Of a DNA stretch of 5,034 bases, positions 4,722 through 5,034 are shown piece by piece. A model generated the notes under the pieces. That model was not told the origin of the DNA and searched no databases. It worked only from the letters and a program-made list of their open reading frames with translations. The translations under genes were made by a program, and so were the position numbers. Positions within the stretch are counted from its first letter, which is position 1. Every line of letters starts with the position of its first letter. This stretch comes from DASQDT01 sp036380435 (GTDB taxonomy: Bacteria > Acidobacteriota > Blastocatellia > Pyrinomonadales > Pyrinomonadaceae), in assembly GCA_036380435.1 (NCBI GenBank), contig DASVES010000504.1:1-5034 (forward strand), in the 5' to 3' direction.

Positions 4722-4868
4722 GTCGTCGGTGGTCAGTAGTCAGTAGTCAGTGGTTTGAGCGTCGAGACGGTGGAATTAAACACTTAATCGCGCCCGTCTT
4801 CCCTGTTTACCAAGACGACTGATGAATGACGAGTGTCTTCTGACAACGGACTACTGACCACGGACGAC
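4722..4868. repeat. Imperfect inverted repeat of GTAGTCA-type heptamers
   Basis: The arms 4722-4750 and 4840-4868 match at 26 of 29 positions as reverse complements. Each is a run of heptamers of type GTAGTCA or GTGGTCA. The 89-base interior contains a further 6-bp pairing (AGACGG 4765-4770 with CCGTCT 4794-4799) and no ORF I would call. The right arm ends ten bases from the pheT stop codon, so the element sits between pheT and the zapB promoter and may separate the two transcripts. Confidence 0.8.
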
Positions 4869-4878
4869 GGACAGCTTT

Positions 4879-5034
4879 TCAAACTCTCATCTGCGCCCCG
4901 AATGTTTCTTCTAAGGCTGAGACGACGCGCGCGTGCGAGGCGTCAACCTCATCGTCACGCAGTGTGCGTTCGTCCGAACGATACTCGACGCGCAACGTCA
5001 ACGAGCGCTTCCCTTCGGGCAGACCGGCGCCCTC
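4879..5034 (-). CDS. pheT: Phenylalanyl-tRNA synthetase beta subunit, C-terminal end (partial)
   Basis: The gene runs off the right edge of the window; only the last 51 codons and a TGA stop are present. The reading begins EGAGLPEGKRSLTLRVEYRS and ends ALEETFGAQMRV. This is the final part of the FDX-ACB (anticodon-binding) domain of PheT: the GLPEGKRSLTLR strand, the acidic RTLRDDEVDASHARV helix start, and a closing F-G-A-Q-M-R of the kind common at PheT ends. The full enzyme pairs with PheS in the cytoplasm and charges tRNA-Phe. Being followed by zapB and zapA on the same strand is a known arrangement (pheT next to zapA also occurs in Firmicutes). Confidence 0.9.
   Translation of the reverse strand, partial: EGAGLPEGKRSLTLRVEYRSDERTLRDDEVDASHARVVSALEETFGAQMRV

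Overview
The window is GC-rich bacterial DNA. The conserved order, read on the minus strand, is pheT (3' end), a ZapB-like coiled coil, zapA, 6S RNA, then ymdB. Together with an uncharacterised secreted HExxH protein next door, this suggests an Acidobacteriota-type genome (possibly Blastocatellia). That placement is inference from gene order and protein style and was not tested by a search.

Right half (about 2707-5034, minus strand): the last 51 codons of pheT are followed by a 234-base gap with an imperfect inverted repeat and a plausible promoter. Then come zapB (4357-4644) and zapA (3969-4334), separated by about 20 bases. A 13-bp stem starts directly at the zapA stop. A well-placed promoter (3792-3821) then leads into a structured RNA at 3584-3785. 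I call it 6S RNA (ssrS) from its sequence motifs, folding and position after zapA. Four bases past the RNA's 3' end starts a perfect 30-bp inverted repeat, and 10 bases after that repeat is the ymdB start, which has no visible Shine-Dalgarno site.

Left half: a YbgC-type acyl-CoA thioesterase (2114-2602, plus strand) converges on ymdB across a second perfect 30-bp inverted repeat. It diverges from a secreted putative zinc peptidase (692-2008, minus). A consensus-like sigma70 promoter for the thioesterase overlaps the peptidase start codon. Downstream of the peptidase a GNAT acetyltransferase (102-614, minus) follows after a 77-base gap that is almost wholly a fourth inverted repeat. Bases 1-101 hold nothing I can support.

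The most unusual signal is the set of inverted repeats. Four of the gene junctions carry a hairpin element with arms of 25-30 bp. Three of them are built from imperfect heptamer units (GTGATAA, CGTAAAT and GTAGTCA types) in unrelated sequences but with nearly identical arm length (29-30), and variant units are mirrored between the arms. They sit at stop codons, at start codons or at the 6S RNA end, so they are candidates for a family of genome-wide intergenic elements with roles in transcript ends or translation starts.
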